From: an uncultured Collinsella sp.
Lineage (GTDB): Bacteria > Actinomycetota > Coriobacteriia > Coriobacteriales > Coriobacteriaceae
DNA: 64,000 bases
Assembly (NCBI GenBank): GCA_958369225.1
Contig: CATXID010000001.1
Coordinates: forward strand, 434,001 to 498,000
Direction: 5' to 3'
Part shown: one piece after another, positions 8,831 to 16,311 of the stretch
Layout: the number at the start of each line of letters is the position of its first letter
How positions within the stretch are numbered: position 1 is the first letter of the stretch
Program-made: the position numbers and the translations under genes
Notes under the pieces: model-generated
What the model was told of the DNA's origin: nothing
Seen by the model: only the letters and a program-made list of their open reading frames with translations
The model's database searches: none

Positions 8831-10663
8831 ATGGCACGACTGCACGTAATGGAACGCAGCCACGCTCAGGCCGTCATGGACGACCTGCACGATGCGCTCG
8901 GACGCCGTCTGGCGGTGAGTTCGCTCGCCCCGTGCCCCGTTGAGTTTACGGCGGCGCTCGTCAACCTGTGCTCCACCCAGAGCTGCGGCAAGTGTACGCC
9001 CTGCCGCGTGGGCCTGAGCGCGCTGAGCGATCTGCTCGCCGATGTGCTCGAGGGCCGCGCCGACGAGTCCACGCTCAATTTGATTGAGCGCACGGCCCGC
9101 ACCATCTATCTTTCGAGCGACTGCGCTATCGGCTACGAGGCCGGCGCCATGGCACTCACGGCCATTCGCGGCTTCCGCGACGATTTTGAGCACCACATTC
9201 GCGAGCACTCCTGCGGCTTTGACCGCGAGGCCCGCGTCCCGTGCGTCTCGGGCTGCCCGGCGCACGTCGACATTCCCGGGTACATTTCGCTCGTCGAGGC
9301 CGGCCGCTATGCCGATGCCGTCAAGGTCATCCGCAAGAACAACCCGCTGCCGCTCGTTTGCGGCCTGGTGTGCGAGCATCCCTGCGAGATGCACTGCCGT
9401 CGCGGCATGGTCGACGATCCCATGAACATCCTCGCCCTCAAGCGTTTTGCCGTTGAGCACAGCGACCTCAACGATTACAAACCCAGCGTGGCCGACAACA
9501 CCGGTAAGCGCATCGCCGTGATCGGCGGCGGCCCGGCTGGCCTTTCCTGCGCCTACTACCTGGCCGTGATGGGCCATAAGGTGATCATCTTTGAGCAGCG
9601 TCATCACCTGGGTGGCATGCTGCGCTATGGTATTCCCAGCTACCGTCTGCCGCGCGAGCGCCTGCAGGCCGAGATCGACTGGATCTTGAGCGCCGGCATC
9701 GACGTGGAACTCGACCACTCCGTCAACGGCGAGGAGCTTGCCCGCCTGCGCGACGAGTTCGATGCCGTCTACCTGGCCATCGGTGCCCACAGCGATAAGA
9801 AGCTCGGCCTTCCGGGCGAAGGGGCGCCCGGCGTGGAGTCGGCCGTCAAGATGCTGCGTGCCATCGGCGACGATGAGCTACCCGACCTGAGCGGCCAGCG
9901 CGTGTGCGTCATCGGCGGCGGCAATGTGGCCATGGACGTGGCGCGCTCTGCCGTGCGCTGCGGTGCCGAAAAGGTGAGCATCGTCTACCGCCGTCGCATC
10001 TGCGACATGGCGGCCCAGGATGCCGAGATTGCCGGCGCCCAGGCCGAGGGCTGCGAGGTTCTGGAGCTCACCGCACCGCTCGCTATCGAGACGGGCGAGG
10101 AAGGTCGCGTGAGCGGCCTGCGCGTGCAGCCGCAGATTATCGGCGAGCCCCGTCGTGGGCGTCCGGCCCCGCGTGCCGCCGCCACGCCCGAGCGCGTCAT
10201 TCCCTGCGAGCGCGTGTTTGTGGCCATTGGCCAGGACATCGATTCCAAGCCGTTTGAGGACATGGGCATCGCCTGCAAGTGGGGCTGCGTGGTCACCGAT
10301 TCGGATGGCGCCGTGCCTAACTTCGATGGTCTCTTTAGCGGCGGCGACTGCCAGACCGGCCCCGCCACGGTCATCCGGGCCATCAACGCCGGCCGCGTGG
10401 CTTCGGCAAATATCGACCGCTACCTGGGCTTTGACCACAAGATCAAGCTCGACGTTGAGCTGCCGACCGTGCAGTTTAAGGGTAAGCACGAGTGCGGCCG
10501 CTGCGAGCTGGGCGAGCGCGAGGCCGGCGAGCGCATCCACGATTGGAATCTGGTCGAGCAGGGCCTCACCGAGGAGGAGGCACGCCAGGAGGCAAGCCGC
10601 TGCCTGCGTTGCGACCACTTTGGCTTTGGCGCGTTCCGCGGAGGGAGGAACCTGGAATGGTAG
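8831..10663 (+). CDS. NuoF C-terminal/GltD-like fusion flavoprotein of the hydrogenase operon
   Basis: Electron-transfer subunit of 610 aa. Residues 40-120 match only the C-terminal 4Fe-4S part of NuoF (CSTQSCGKCTPCRVG); the FMN/NADH-binding NuoF body is absent. From about residue 137 it is a GltD/NfnB-type oxidoreductase: CVSGCPAHVDIPGY and CGLVCEHPCEMHCRRG (Fe-S), GGGPAGLS near 235 (FAD) and GGGNVAMD near 362 (NAD(P)H). The C-terminus adds CGRCELG and CLRCDHFG. It likely moves electrons between NAD(P)H and the adjacent hydrogenase. Start at 8831 follows AGAGGGG at 5 nt; an in-frame ATG at 8816 has no RBS. It overlaps the next gene by 7 nt. Confidence 0.85.
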   Translation: MARLHVMERSHAQAVMDDLHDALGRRLAVSSLAPCPVEFTAALVNLCSTQSCGKCTPCRVGLSALSDLLADVLEGRADESTLNLIERTARTIYLSSDCAIGYEAGAMALTAIRGFRDDFEHHIREHSCGFDREARVPCVSGCPAHVDIPGYISLVEAGRYADAVKVIRKNNPLPLVCGLVCEHPCEMHCRRGMVDDPMNILALKRFAVEHSDLNDYKPSVADNTGKRIAVIGGGPAGLSCAYYLAVMGHKVIIFEQRHHLGGMLRYGIPSYRLPRERLQAEIDWILSAGIDVELDHSVNGEELARLRDEFDAVYLAIGAHSDKKLGLPGEGAPGVESAVKMLRAIGDDELPDLSGQRVCVIGGGNVAMDVARSAVRCGAEKVSIVYRRRICDMAAQDAEIAGAQAEGCEVLELTAPLAIETGEEGRVSGLRVQPQIIGEPRRGRPAPRAAATPERVIPCERVFVAIGQDIDSKPFEDMGIACKWGCVVTDSDGAVPNFDGLFSGGDCQTGPATVIRAINAGRVASANIDRYLGFDHKIKLDVELPTVQFKGKHECGRCELGEREAGERIHDWNLVEQGLTEEEARQEASRCLRCDHFGFGAFRGGRNLEW

Positions 10664-12462
10664 AGCCCAACAAAACCACTGTCAGCGACAACACCGAAAG
10701 CGGAGCACTCAACATGGTCAAGCTCACTATCGATAATTGCGAGGTCGTGGTGCCCGAGCACACCACGATCCTGGACGCGGCCAAGTCCGTTGGCATCCAG
10801 ATTCCCACCCTGTGCTACCTGCGCGATCTAAACGAGATTGGCGGTTGCCGCGTGTGCGTGGTCGAGGTTGAGGGCTGCGACCAGCTGGTTGCTGCCTGCA
10901 ACAACTACGTGCTCGACGGCATGGTGGTCCACACCAACAGCCCCAAGGCCCGCGAGGCGCGTCGCACCAACGTGCAGCTGCTGCTGTCCCAGCACGACTC
11001 GCGCTGTACGAGCTGCGTGCGCAGTGGTAACTGCAACCTGCAGACCATCGCCAACGACCTGGGCATCTTCTATCTGCCGTACGAGCAGCACCTGGCACGC
11101 GAGGGTTGGGACTTCGATTTCCCCATCATCCGCGATAACGACAAGTGCATTAAATGCATGCGTTGCATCAAGGTGTGCGAGAACGTGCAGGGCTTAGGGA
11201 TTTGGGACTTGACCAACCGCGCCACGCATACCGCCGTGGGCACCCGCGGGCGTGCGCCGATCGGCAAGACCGATTGCGTCGCGTGCGGTCAGTGCATCAC
11301 GCATTGCCCGACGGGCGCCCTGCGCGAGCGTGATGATACCGAGACCGTGTTTGACGCGCTCGCCGATCCCGACAAGATCGTGCTGGTGCAGATTGCGCCG
11401 GCCGTGCGTAGCGCCTGGGGCGAGGAGCTTGGCATTCCGCGCGAGGAGGCTACCGTCGAGCGTCTGGCTTGCGCGCTGCGCCGCGTGGGCTTTGAGTACG
11501 TGTTCGATACCGACTTCTCGGCCGACCTCACCATTATGGAGGAGGGCTCCGAGCTGCTCGAGCGCCTGGGTAAGGCCGCCGAGGGCGACAGCCGCGGTTG
11601 GCCCATGTTCACGAGCTGCTGCCCGGGCTGGGTACGCTTTGTGAAGGCACGTTACCCCGAGTTTGTCGACAGCCTGTCCACGTCCAAGTCGCCGCAGCAG
11701 ATGTTCGGCGCCATCGCCAAGACCTACTACGCCAAGGTGCTGGGCGTGGAGCCCGAGCGCCTGTTTGTGGTGTCCGTAATGCCGTGCACGGCCAAGAAGG
11801 CCGAGTGCGCGCTGCCGAGCATGGTGGGCGAGGACGGCACGCCCGATGTGGACGTTGCGCTGACGGTGCGCGAGATGGCGCGCATGATCCGCGCGAGCCA
11901 CGTGAGCGTCGACACACTGGTTGAGGAGCCGCTCGACACGCCGCTGGGCTTTGGCACGGGCGCGGGTGTGATCTTTGGCGCCACGGGCGGCGTGATGGAG
12001 GCCGCCGTGCGCTCGGCCTATTACCTGGTGACGGGCAAGAACCCCGACGCCGACTTCTTTACCGATGTGCGCGGCCTGGACGGCTGGAAGGAAGCCGTGG
12101 CCGATATCGATGGCACCGGGGTGCGCGTCGCCGTGGCACACGGGCTGGGCAACGCCGCCCGGCTGCTCGACGCGATTCGCGACGGTCGCGTGAGCTATGA
12201 CTTCGTTGAGGTCATGGCGTGTCCGGGCGGCTGCGTCGGTGGCGGCGGTCAGCCCATCCACGACGGCTGCGAGCTGGCAGCCGAGCGCGGCCAGGTGCTG
12301 TGGGGCCTGGATGCCGCTGCGGACATTCGCTTCTCGCACGAGAATCCCGATGTCCAGGCGTGCTACCGCGAGTTCTTGGGCGAGCCGCTCTCGCCGCTGG
12401 CCGAGGAGCTGCTACATACCGACCATCACGCATGGACGATGCCCAACGAGGGGACGTGCTAG
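10657..12462 (+). CDS. [FeFe] hydrogenase catalytic subunit, group A type
   Basis: Produces or consumes H2; 601 aa, cytoplasmic. N-terminal 2Fe-2S domain (CYLRDLNEIGGCRVC), a NuoG-like His/Cys cluster region (HDSRCTSCVRSGNCNLQ), two 4Fe-4S motifs (CIKCMRCIKVC and CVACGQCITHCPTGA) and the H-cluster domain with TSCCPGW near residue 318, MPCTAKKAE near 375 and ACPGGCVGGGGQP near 521. The start overlaps the previous stop and has GGAGGGAGGA upstream, so the two genes are translationally coupled. An in-frame ATG at 10714 starts closer to the 2Fe-2S domain and is an alternative. Maturases HydE/F/G are not in the window. With the upstream flavoprotein it may form an NAD(P)-linked or electron-bifurcating complex. 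Confidence 0.95.
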   Translation: MVEPNKTTVSDNTESGALNMVKLTIDNCEVVVPEHTTILDAAKSVGIQIPTLCYLRDLNEIGGCRVCVVEVEGCDQLVAACNNYVLDGMVVHTNSPKAREARRTNVQLLLSQHDSRCTSCVRSGNCNLQTIANDLGIFYLPYEQHLAREGWDFDFPIIRDNDKCIKCMRCIKVCENVQGLGIWDLTNRATHTAVGTRGRAPIGKTDCVACGQCITHCPTGALRERDDTETVFDALADPDKIVLVQIAPAVRSAWGEELGIPREEATVERLACALRRVGFEYVFDTDFSADLTIMEEGSELLERLGKAAEGDSRGWPMFTSCCPGWVRFVKARYPEFVDSLSTSKSPQQMFGAIAKTYYAKVLGVEPERLFVVSVMPCTAKKAECALPSMVGEDGTPDVDVALTVREMARMIRASHVSVDTLVEEPLDTPLGFGTGAGVIFGATGGVMEAAVRSAYYLVTGKNPDADFFTDVRGLDGWKEAVADIDGTGVRVAVAHGLGNAARLLDAIRDGRVSYDFVEVMACPGGCVGGGGQPIHDGCELAAERGQVLWGLDAAADIRFSHENPDVQACYREFLGEPLSPLAEELLHTDHHAWTMPNEGTC

Positions 12463-12464
12463 CG

Positions 12465-13520
12465 ATGCGCGCGTTTGATTTTGAGCTGTCGCGCCGGGGG
12501 TTTGCCTCGGCGTTCGCCGCGGGCGCGCTGTCGCTTGCGCTCGCGGGCTGTGGCGGCGGGGCTGCCGGTGCCGGGTCCGCCGCGGGTTCGGCTGCCACGG
12601 ACGGCGCCGGTGCTGCTGCAGAGCCGGTCGAGGTGCACGTCGCCTCGCTCAAGGGGCCGACCTCGATTGGTCTGGTGCAGTTTATGGACCGGGCGGCCGA
12701 TGGCGAGACGGACAATGAGTTCGACTTTGCGATCAACACTGCCGCCGACGAGATTGTGCCCAAGGTCATTCAGGGCGATATCGACATTGCTCTGGTACCC
12801 GCCAACGTGGCGAGCGTACTCTACAACAAGACCGAGGGCGCGGTGCAGGTCATCGACATCAACACGCTGGGCGTGCTGAACGTTGTGACGGGCGACGCGA
12901 GTGTGGCCTCGTTTGGCGATTTGGCGGGCCATACCGTCTACATGACGGGCAAGGGCACCACGCCGGAGTACGTCATGAATTACCTGTTGGAGCGCGCGGG
13001 CCTGACCGGCCAGGTGACGCTCGAGTTTAAGAGCGAGCCCACCGAGGTGCTGTCGGCCCTGCTTGCCGACCCGTCCGCCGTGGGCGTGCTGCCGGAGCCG
13101 TTCAAGACCGCTGCCATCGCCAAGAGCGAAGGCAAGCTGTCAGTGCCGGTAAGTCTGACCGATGTGTGGGACGAGCTGGCGGGTGACACGGGTTCGCGCC
13201 TGCTGACGGGCGTGACCGTGGTGCGCCGCGCGTTTGCCGAGGAACATCCCGAGGCTGTGGCGGAGTTCTTGAGCTGCCATGCGGCGAGCGTTAAGGCCGT
13301 CAATGCGGCGCCGGCAGACTGGGCGCAGGCCGTGGTCGATGCGGGTATCGTCGATAACGCCGCGATTGCCGAAAAGGCGATTCCCGGGTGCATGCTTGTA
13401 TGCCAGACGGGCAAGGATATGAAGGCGGCACTTAGCGGGTATCTGCAGGTGCTGGCCGACGCGGACGCGAGCGCCGTGGGCGGCAAGCTCCCGGCCGATG
13501 ATTTCTACTACATGGAGTAG
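12465..13520 (+). CDS. ABC transporter substrate-binding lipoprotein (NMT1/TauA-like)
   Basis: Extracytoplasmic solute-binding protein, 351 aa. The N-terminus combines a twin-arginine pattern (SRRGF) with a lipobox LALAGC whose cysteine is residue 29, so it may be exported by Tat and lipidated. The mature part resembles periplasmic-binding proteins for nitrate, sulfonate or thiamine precursors (PVEVHVASLKGPTSIGLVQF, GDIDIALVPANVASVLYNK, KGTTPEYVMNYLLERAG). The gene starts 2 nt after the hydrogenase stop and is followed 3 nt later by its permease, so all four genes form one operon. The ligand is unknown. Why a transporter is cotranscribed with a hydrogenase is unexplained. Confidence 0.85.
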   Translation: MRAFDFELSRRGFASAFAAGALSLALAGCGGGAAGAGSAAGSAATDGAGAAAEPVEVHVASLKGPTSIGLVQFMDRAADGETDNEFDFAINTAADEIVPKVIQGDIDIALVPANVASVLYNKTEGAVQVIDINTLGVLNVVTGDASVASFGDLAGHTVYMTGKGTTPEYVMNYLLERAGLTGQVTLEFKSEPTEVLSALLADPSAVGVLPEPFKTAAIAKSEGKLSVPVSLTDVWDELAGDTGSRLLTGVTVVRRAFAEEHPEAVAEFLSCHAASVKAVNAAPADWAQAVVDAGIVDNAAIAEKAIPGCMLVCQTGKDMKAALSGYLQVLADADASAVGGKLPADDFYYME

Positions 13521-13523
13521 CCC

Positions 13524-14900
13524 GTGCGTGCGTTTGCTCGACAAATGACAGAGCGTATGAAGGCGGTGGCGGCAGCAGGTGCCGTCGCCGCCTTTTGGCT
13601 TGCCGTGTGGGTCTTCGCGGCGGCGCTGGTGGCGCAGCCACTGATCTTGCCGGGGCCGGGTGCTGTTGCCTTGGCGCTGCTGCGCCTGGTGTGCGATGGC
13701 GGTACCTGGGCGATTTTGGCGGGCTCGGGCGCGCGGATACTGGGTGGGCTGGCGCTTGCCGCGGTGTGCGGTGGCGCGCTTGCCGGAATTTCGTCGCGCT
13801 CGCGGGCGTTTGCCCGCTTGGTGGCTCCGGCGCTTTCGTTTGTTAAGGCGACGCCGGTTGCCTGCGTGGTGGTCCTGCTGCTTATTTGGTTGGGATCGGC
13901 GCGCGTGAGCATCGCCGCGGTCTTTTTGATGGCGCTGCCGGGCGTGTATTTTTCGCTGGCCGAGGGCTTGGCACAGGTGAATAAACCGCTGGAGCAGATG
14001 TTCCGTCTGCATGGCGTGCGCGGCTGGCGCCTGTTTTGCGCCCATACCTGGCGCGAAGTCCTGCCGTTTGTGCTTTCGTGCGCCCGTGCCGTGATCGGCA
14101 TGAGCTGGAAGGCCGGCGTGGCAGCCGAGCTGATCGGCATGGCGGTGGGCACCGTGGGTGAGCGTATCTATCAGGCAAAGCTTTTGATTGAGACGGCTGA
14201 TTTGCTGGCGTGGACCGTGCTGGTCGTTGCCGCCTCGTGGGCGTGTGAGCGCGTGCTGGTGTGGCTGCTGCGGGTTTCGGGACCCGTGGCGTGGCGCGCG
14301 GCCGTGCGGGCGCATGGGCATGGGCTGCGCGGGCGTGCGGGGGCTGCGAGCGATAGCGCTGCGGCGGAGCTTGCGCTTGCCGTGGGCGATCGTGCGCCCT
14401 GGGCGCCGGCGCTGGACGGTCTGGTGCTCAACGTGCCTGCGGGTGGGCGTATCTGTGTGATGGGCGCCTCGGGCATGGGCAAGTCGACGCTGCTTTCGTT
14501 GGCAGCGGGGGAGTGCGCGCCGTGCTCGATGGTGTTTCAGGATGCACGCTTGGTCGAGTCCGCCTCGGCGCTGGATAACGTGCTGGTGTGCGCCGATGCA
14601 TGCGTGGACGCCTCGAGTGCTGCGGCCCTGTTGCGCCTGCTGGTGCCGGGGGTCGATGTGCATGTTCGCGTGGCCGAGCTTTCGGGCGGGCAGCGCCGTC
14701 GCGTCGAGATCGCACGAGCCCTGCTGTGCGGCGGCTGCGCCGTTATTCTGGACGAGCCCTTTACCGGTTTAGATACCGCTGCGCGCGATGTGACGGCCGA
14801 GGCTGTGCTCGACTTGCTCGACGGTCGCATGCTGTTGCTTGCCACGCACGATGTCGCCGACGCTCAGGCCCTCGATATCTCGGACATCATCACGCTCTAA
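13524..14900 (+). CDS. Fused ABC permease and ATPase
   Basis: Single 458-aa chain combining both halves of an importer. Residues 1-255 form a TauC/SsuC-like permease with about six hydrophobic segments and the cytoplasmic coupling loop near EGLAQVNKPLEQMFRLHGV. Residues from about 280 form an ATPase with GASGMGKST (Walker A), SMVFQDARLV (Q-loop), LSGGQRRRVEIARALL (signature), AVILDEPF (Walker B) and LLATHD (H-loop). The ATPase is short, about 180 aa, with little between Walker A and the Q-loop, and it ends soon after the H-loop. GTG start 3 nt after the binding-protein stop. Permease and ATPase are normally separate in this family. Confidence 0.88.
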   Translation: MRAFARQMTERMKAVAAAGAVAAFWLAVWVFAAALVAQPLILPGPGAVALALLRLVCDGGTWAILAGSGARILGGLALAAVCGGALAGISSRSRAFARLVAPALSFVKATPVACVVVLLLIWLGSARVSIAAVFLMALPGVYFSLAEGLAQVNKPLEQMFRLHGVRGWRLFCAHTWREVLPFVLSCARAVIGMSWKAGVAAELIGMAVGTVGERIYQAKLLIETADLLAWTVLVVAASWACERVLVWLLRVSGPVAWRAAVRAHGHGLRGRAGAASDSAAAELALAVGDRAPWAPALDGLVLNVPAGGRICVMGASGMGKSTLLSLAAGECAPCSMVFQDARLVESASALDNVLVCADACVDASSAAALLRLLVPGVDVHVRVAELSGGQRRRVEIARALLCGGCAVILDEPFTGLDTAARDVTAEAVLDLLDGRMLLLATHDVADAQALDISDIITL

Positions 14901-14915
14901 ATACTAACTCAGCAA

Positions 14916-14948
14916 CAAAATGATTCGTTTTCCTCCGCCCCCATGGGG
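14916..14948 (+). repeat. Dispersed short repeat, copy 1
   Basis: Contains TGATTCGTTTTCCTCCG followed by CCCCATGGGG. A near-identical string is at 15314-15344 and an inverted one at 48876-48902; a partial inverted copy (GGGGACGGAGGAATCA) is at about 27639-27654. All lie between genes. Confidence 0.6.
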
Positions 14949-14956
14949 TCGGGTGT

Positions 14957-15001
14957 GGTATTCTATCTGCGGGGTAATACTTAGGAATACCAAGTAATAC
15001 C
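14957..15001 (+). promoter_or_regulatory. Operator-like half-site array upstream of the antitoxin-like gene
   Basis: Three hexamers TAATAC (14975-14980), GAATAC (14985-14990) and TAATAC (14995-15000) are spaced exactly 10 bp apart, with an inverted GGTATTC at 14957-14963. One-turn spacing on the same DNA face is how ribbon-helix-helix antitoxins bind. The site is 115 nt before the RelB/DinJ-like gene and suggests autoregulation. Seen in sequence; function inferred. Confidence 0.5.
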
Positions 15002-15115
15002 AACGCCGCAGAAACAAACTACGGATGCGGGCCAATCGGGTTGCCTTCACAGCCCGTCGCCCAGCCGCGTGGCCCGCATCTATCCGCACTACCGTCGTTT
15101 CAAAAAGGAAGCGCC

Positions 15116-15316
15116 ATGGCAGAACACATGACCCCCGTAGTCGCGAAGGTCTTGCCCGAGGAGAAGGCAGCCTTCGCGGCGGCAACCCAGCTCGTGGGCA
15201 CCACGCCGTCCAACGCCATTCGCATGTTTATCGCCGCGTTCAATCGCTGCGGCACCTTCCCGTTCGACATCTCGCCCAGCGGGGCTTTTGGCATTGCGCC
15301 CGATTCTCATCAATAA
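15116..15316 (+). CDS. Orphan RelB/DinJ-family antitoxin-like protein
   Basis: Small 66-aa protein. The middle segment TPSNAIRMFIAAFNRCGTFPFD matches the conserved ribbon-helix-helix and C-terminal signature of DinJ/RelB antitoxins. Start at 15116 follows AAAAAGGAAG; an upstream in-frame ATG at 15041 has no RBS and adds unrelated residues. No RelE/YafQ-type toxin gene follows: the next gene is a CPBP protease. It is therefore either an orphan antitoxin, a remnant of a pair or a stand-alone regulator. Confidence 0.75.
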   Translation: MAEHMTPVVAKVLPEEKAAFAAATQLVGTTPSNAIRMFIAAFNRCGTFPFDISPSGAFGIAPDSHQ

Positions 15317-15344
15317 GTGATCCGTTTTCCTCCGTCCCCATGGG
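15314..15344 (+). repeat. Dispersed short repeat, copy 2
   Basis: TGATCCGTTTTCCTCCGTCC followed by CCATGGG, differing from copy 1 at a few positions. It overlaps the stop codon region of the antitoxin-like gene, so the two copies flank that gene as direct repeats about 400 bp apart. Confidence 0.6.
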
Positions 15345-15399
15345 ATTAGCTCTCTGCCGAGTTGTGGTAGAACTAGGGAACGGTTTTGAGGAGGTTGGC

Positions 15400-16311
15400 A
15401 TGCTCAATGCGATGATTTGGGCGCTTGCCTGTTTTGGCGTCGTCGCTGCCGATATTGCCCTGAGCGTCGTTTTGTTCTCCGCCCTTGGCGTCGCATCGGT
15501 GTTCATGGGTTTTTCGATCGATGACCTCGACATTCAATTGCTTCAGGCCGTCGCGCAGACGGCATCGTTTTTGATGGCGCTGCTGTGGTGGCGTTATCTG
15601 TGGCCGCGTTCGTTTATGGCACGCTGGCAAAGCGAGCGTCCGCTTGGCGGGGGAGCGCGTGGGGCGTGGAAACGCATTGCCTGCGTTATCGTGATTGGCC
15701 TGGCCCTGCAGGTGGTCGTTGGCTACGTGACCGACGCCGCGCTGTCGCTGTTGCCCGAGGCTGCGGCCGACTACAGCGAGCTTGTCGAGGAAACAGGCAT
15801 GGGCGACACCAGCTATCTCGCCGTCCTGACTACGGTGCTCGGTGCCCCATTTTGTGAAGAGCTGCTGGTGCGCGGCATTATTTTTGAGTTTTCGCTCCGA
15901 GCATTTAACCCGCAGTGCCGCCCACTTTGGAAGCGCCGGCGTCGTGCGAGCGCGCAGGACGGCACCATGGTGCCCTGGGCGGCCCCAAGTACGTGGGGTA
16001 TCGCCGCGGCGATTGTGCTGCAGGCGGCAATCTTCGGTTTTATGCACATGAACTGGGTGCAAGGTTGTTACGCGGGTGCCGCCGGCCTCATCTTTGGCTG
16101 GGTGCTCGTGACGACCGGAAAGCTCCGCTACACGATCCTGCTGCACTTTGCCTTTAATGCCGGGTCGTATCTCATGACGTTGCTTTGGTTTGTGAATACG
16201 CCGTTCGACGTGACAATTACGGTCGCTATCGCCGGCATCATCCTCGTTGAGGCAATGCGCTCACTGCGCCACGCGTGTGGGATGGACGCAGCGAGCGCCC
16301 CGCTGCCCTAG
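15400..16311 (+). CDS. CPBP-family intramembrane metalloprotease (CAAX protease-like)
   Basis: Integral membrane protein of 303 aa with about seven hydrophobic segments. CPBP motifs are present: EELLVRG (the Glu-Glu metal/catalytic pair plus Arg), FGFMHMNW and LLHFAFN with the further histidine and asparagine. Substrate unknown; bacterial members act in bacteriocin maturation or immunity, stress signalling or protein turnover. The start at 15400 has GAGGAGG at 5 nt; the longer open frame upstream overlaps the antitoxin-like gene and is not credible. Its stop codon overlaps the stop of the convergent YgiQ gene by 2 nt. Confidence 0.88.
   Translation: MLNAMIWALACFGVVAADIALSVVLFSALGVASVFMGFSIDDLDIQLLQAVAQTASFLMALLWWRYLWPRSFMARWQSERPLGGGARGAWKRIACVIVIGLALQVVVGYVTDAALSLLPEAAADYSELVEETGMGDTSYLAVLTTVLGAPFCEELLVRGIIFEFSLRAFNPQCRPLWKRRRRASAQDGTMVPWAAPSTWGIAAAIVLQAAIFGFMHMNWVQGCYAGAAGLIFGWVLVTTGKLRYTILLHFAFNAGSYLMTLLWFVNTPFDVTITVAIAGIILVEAMRSLRHACGMDAASAPLP

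Noticed and set aside
13140..14663. Minus-strand open frame of 507 codons, rich in Arg, His and Gln
   Set aside because: Shadow of the permease-ATPase gene in GC-rich DNA; composition is typical of antisense frames.
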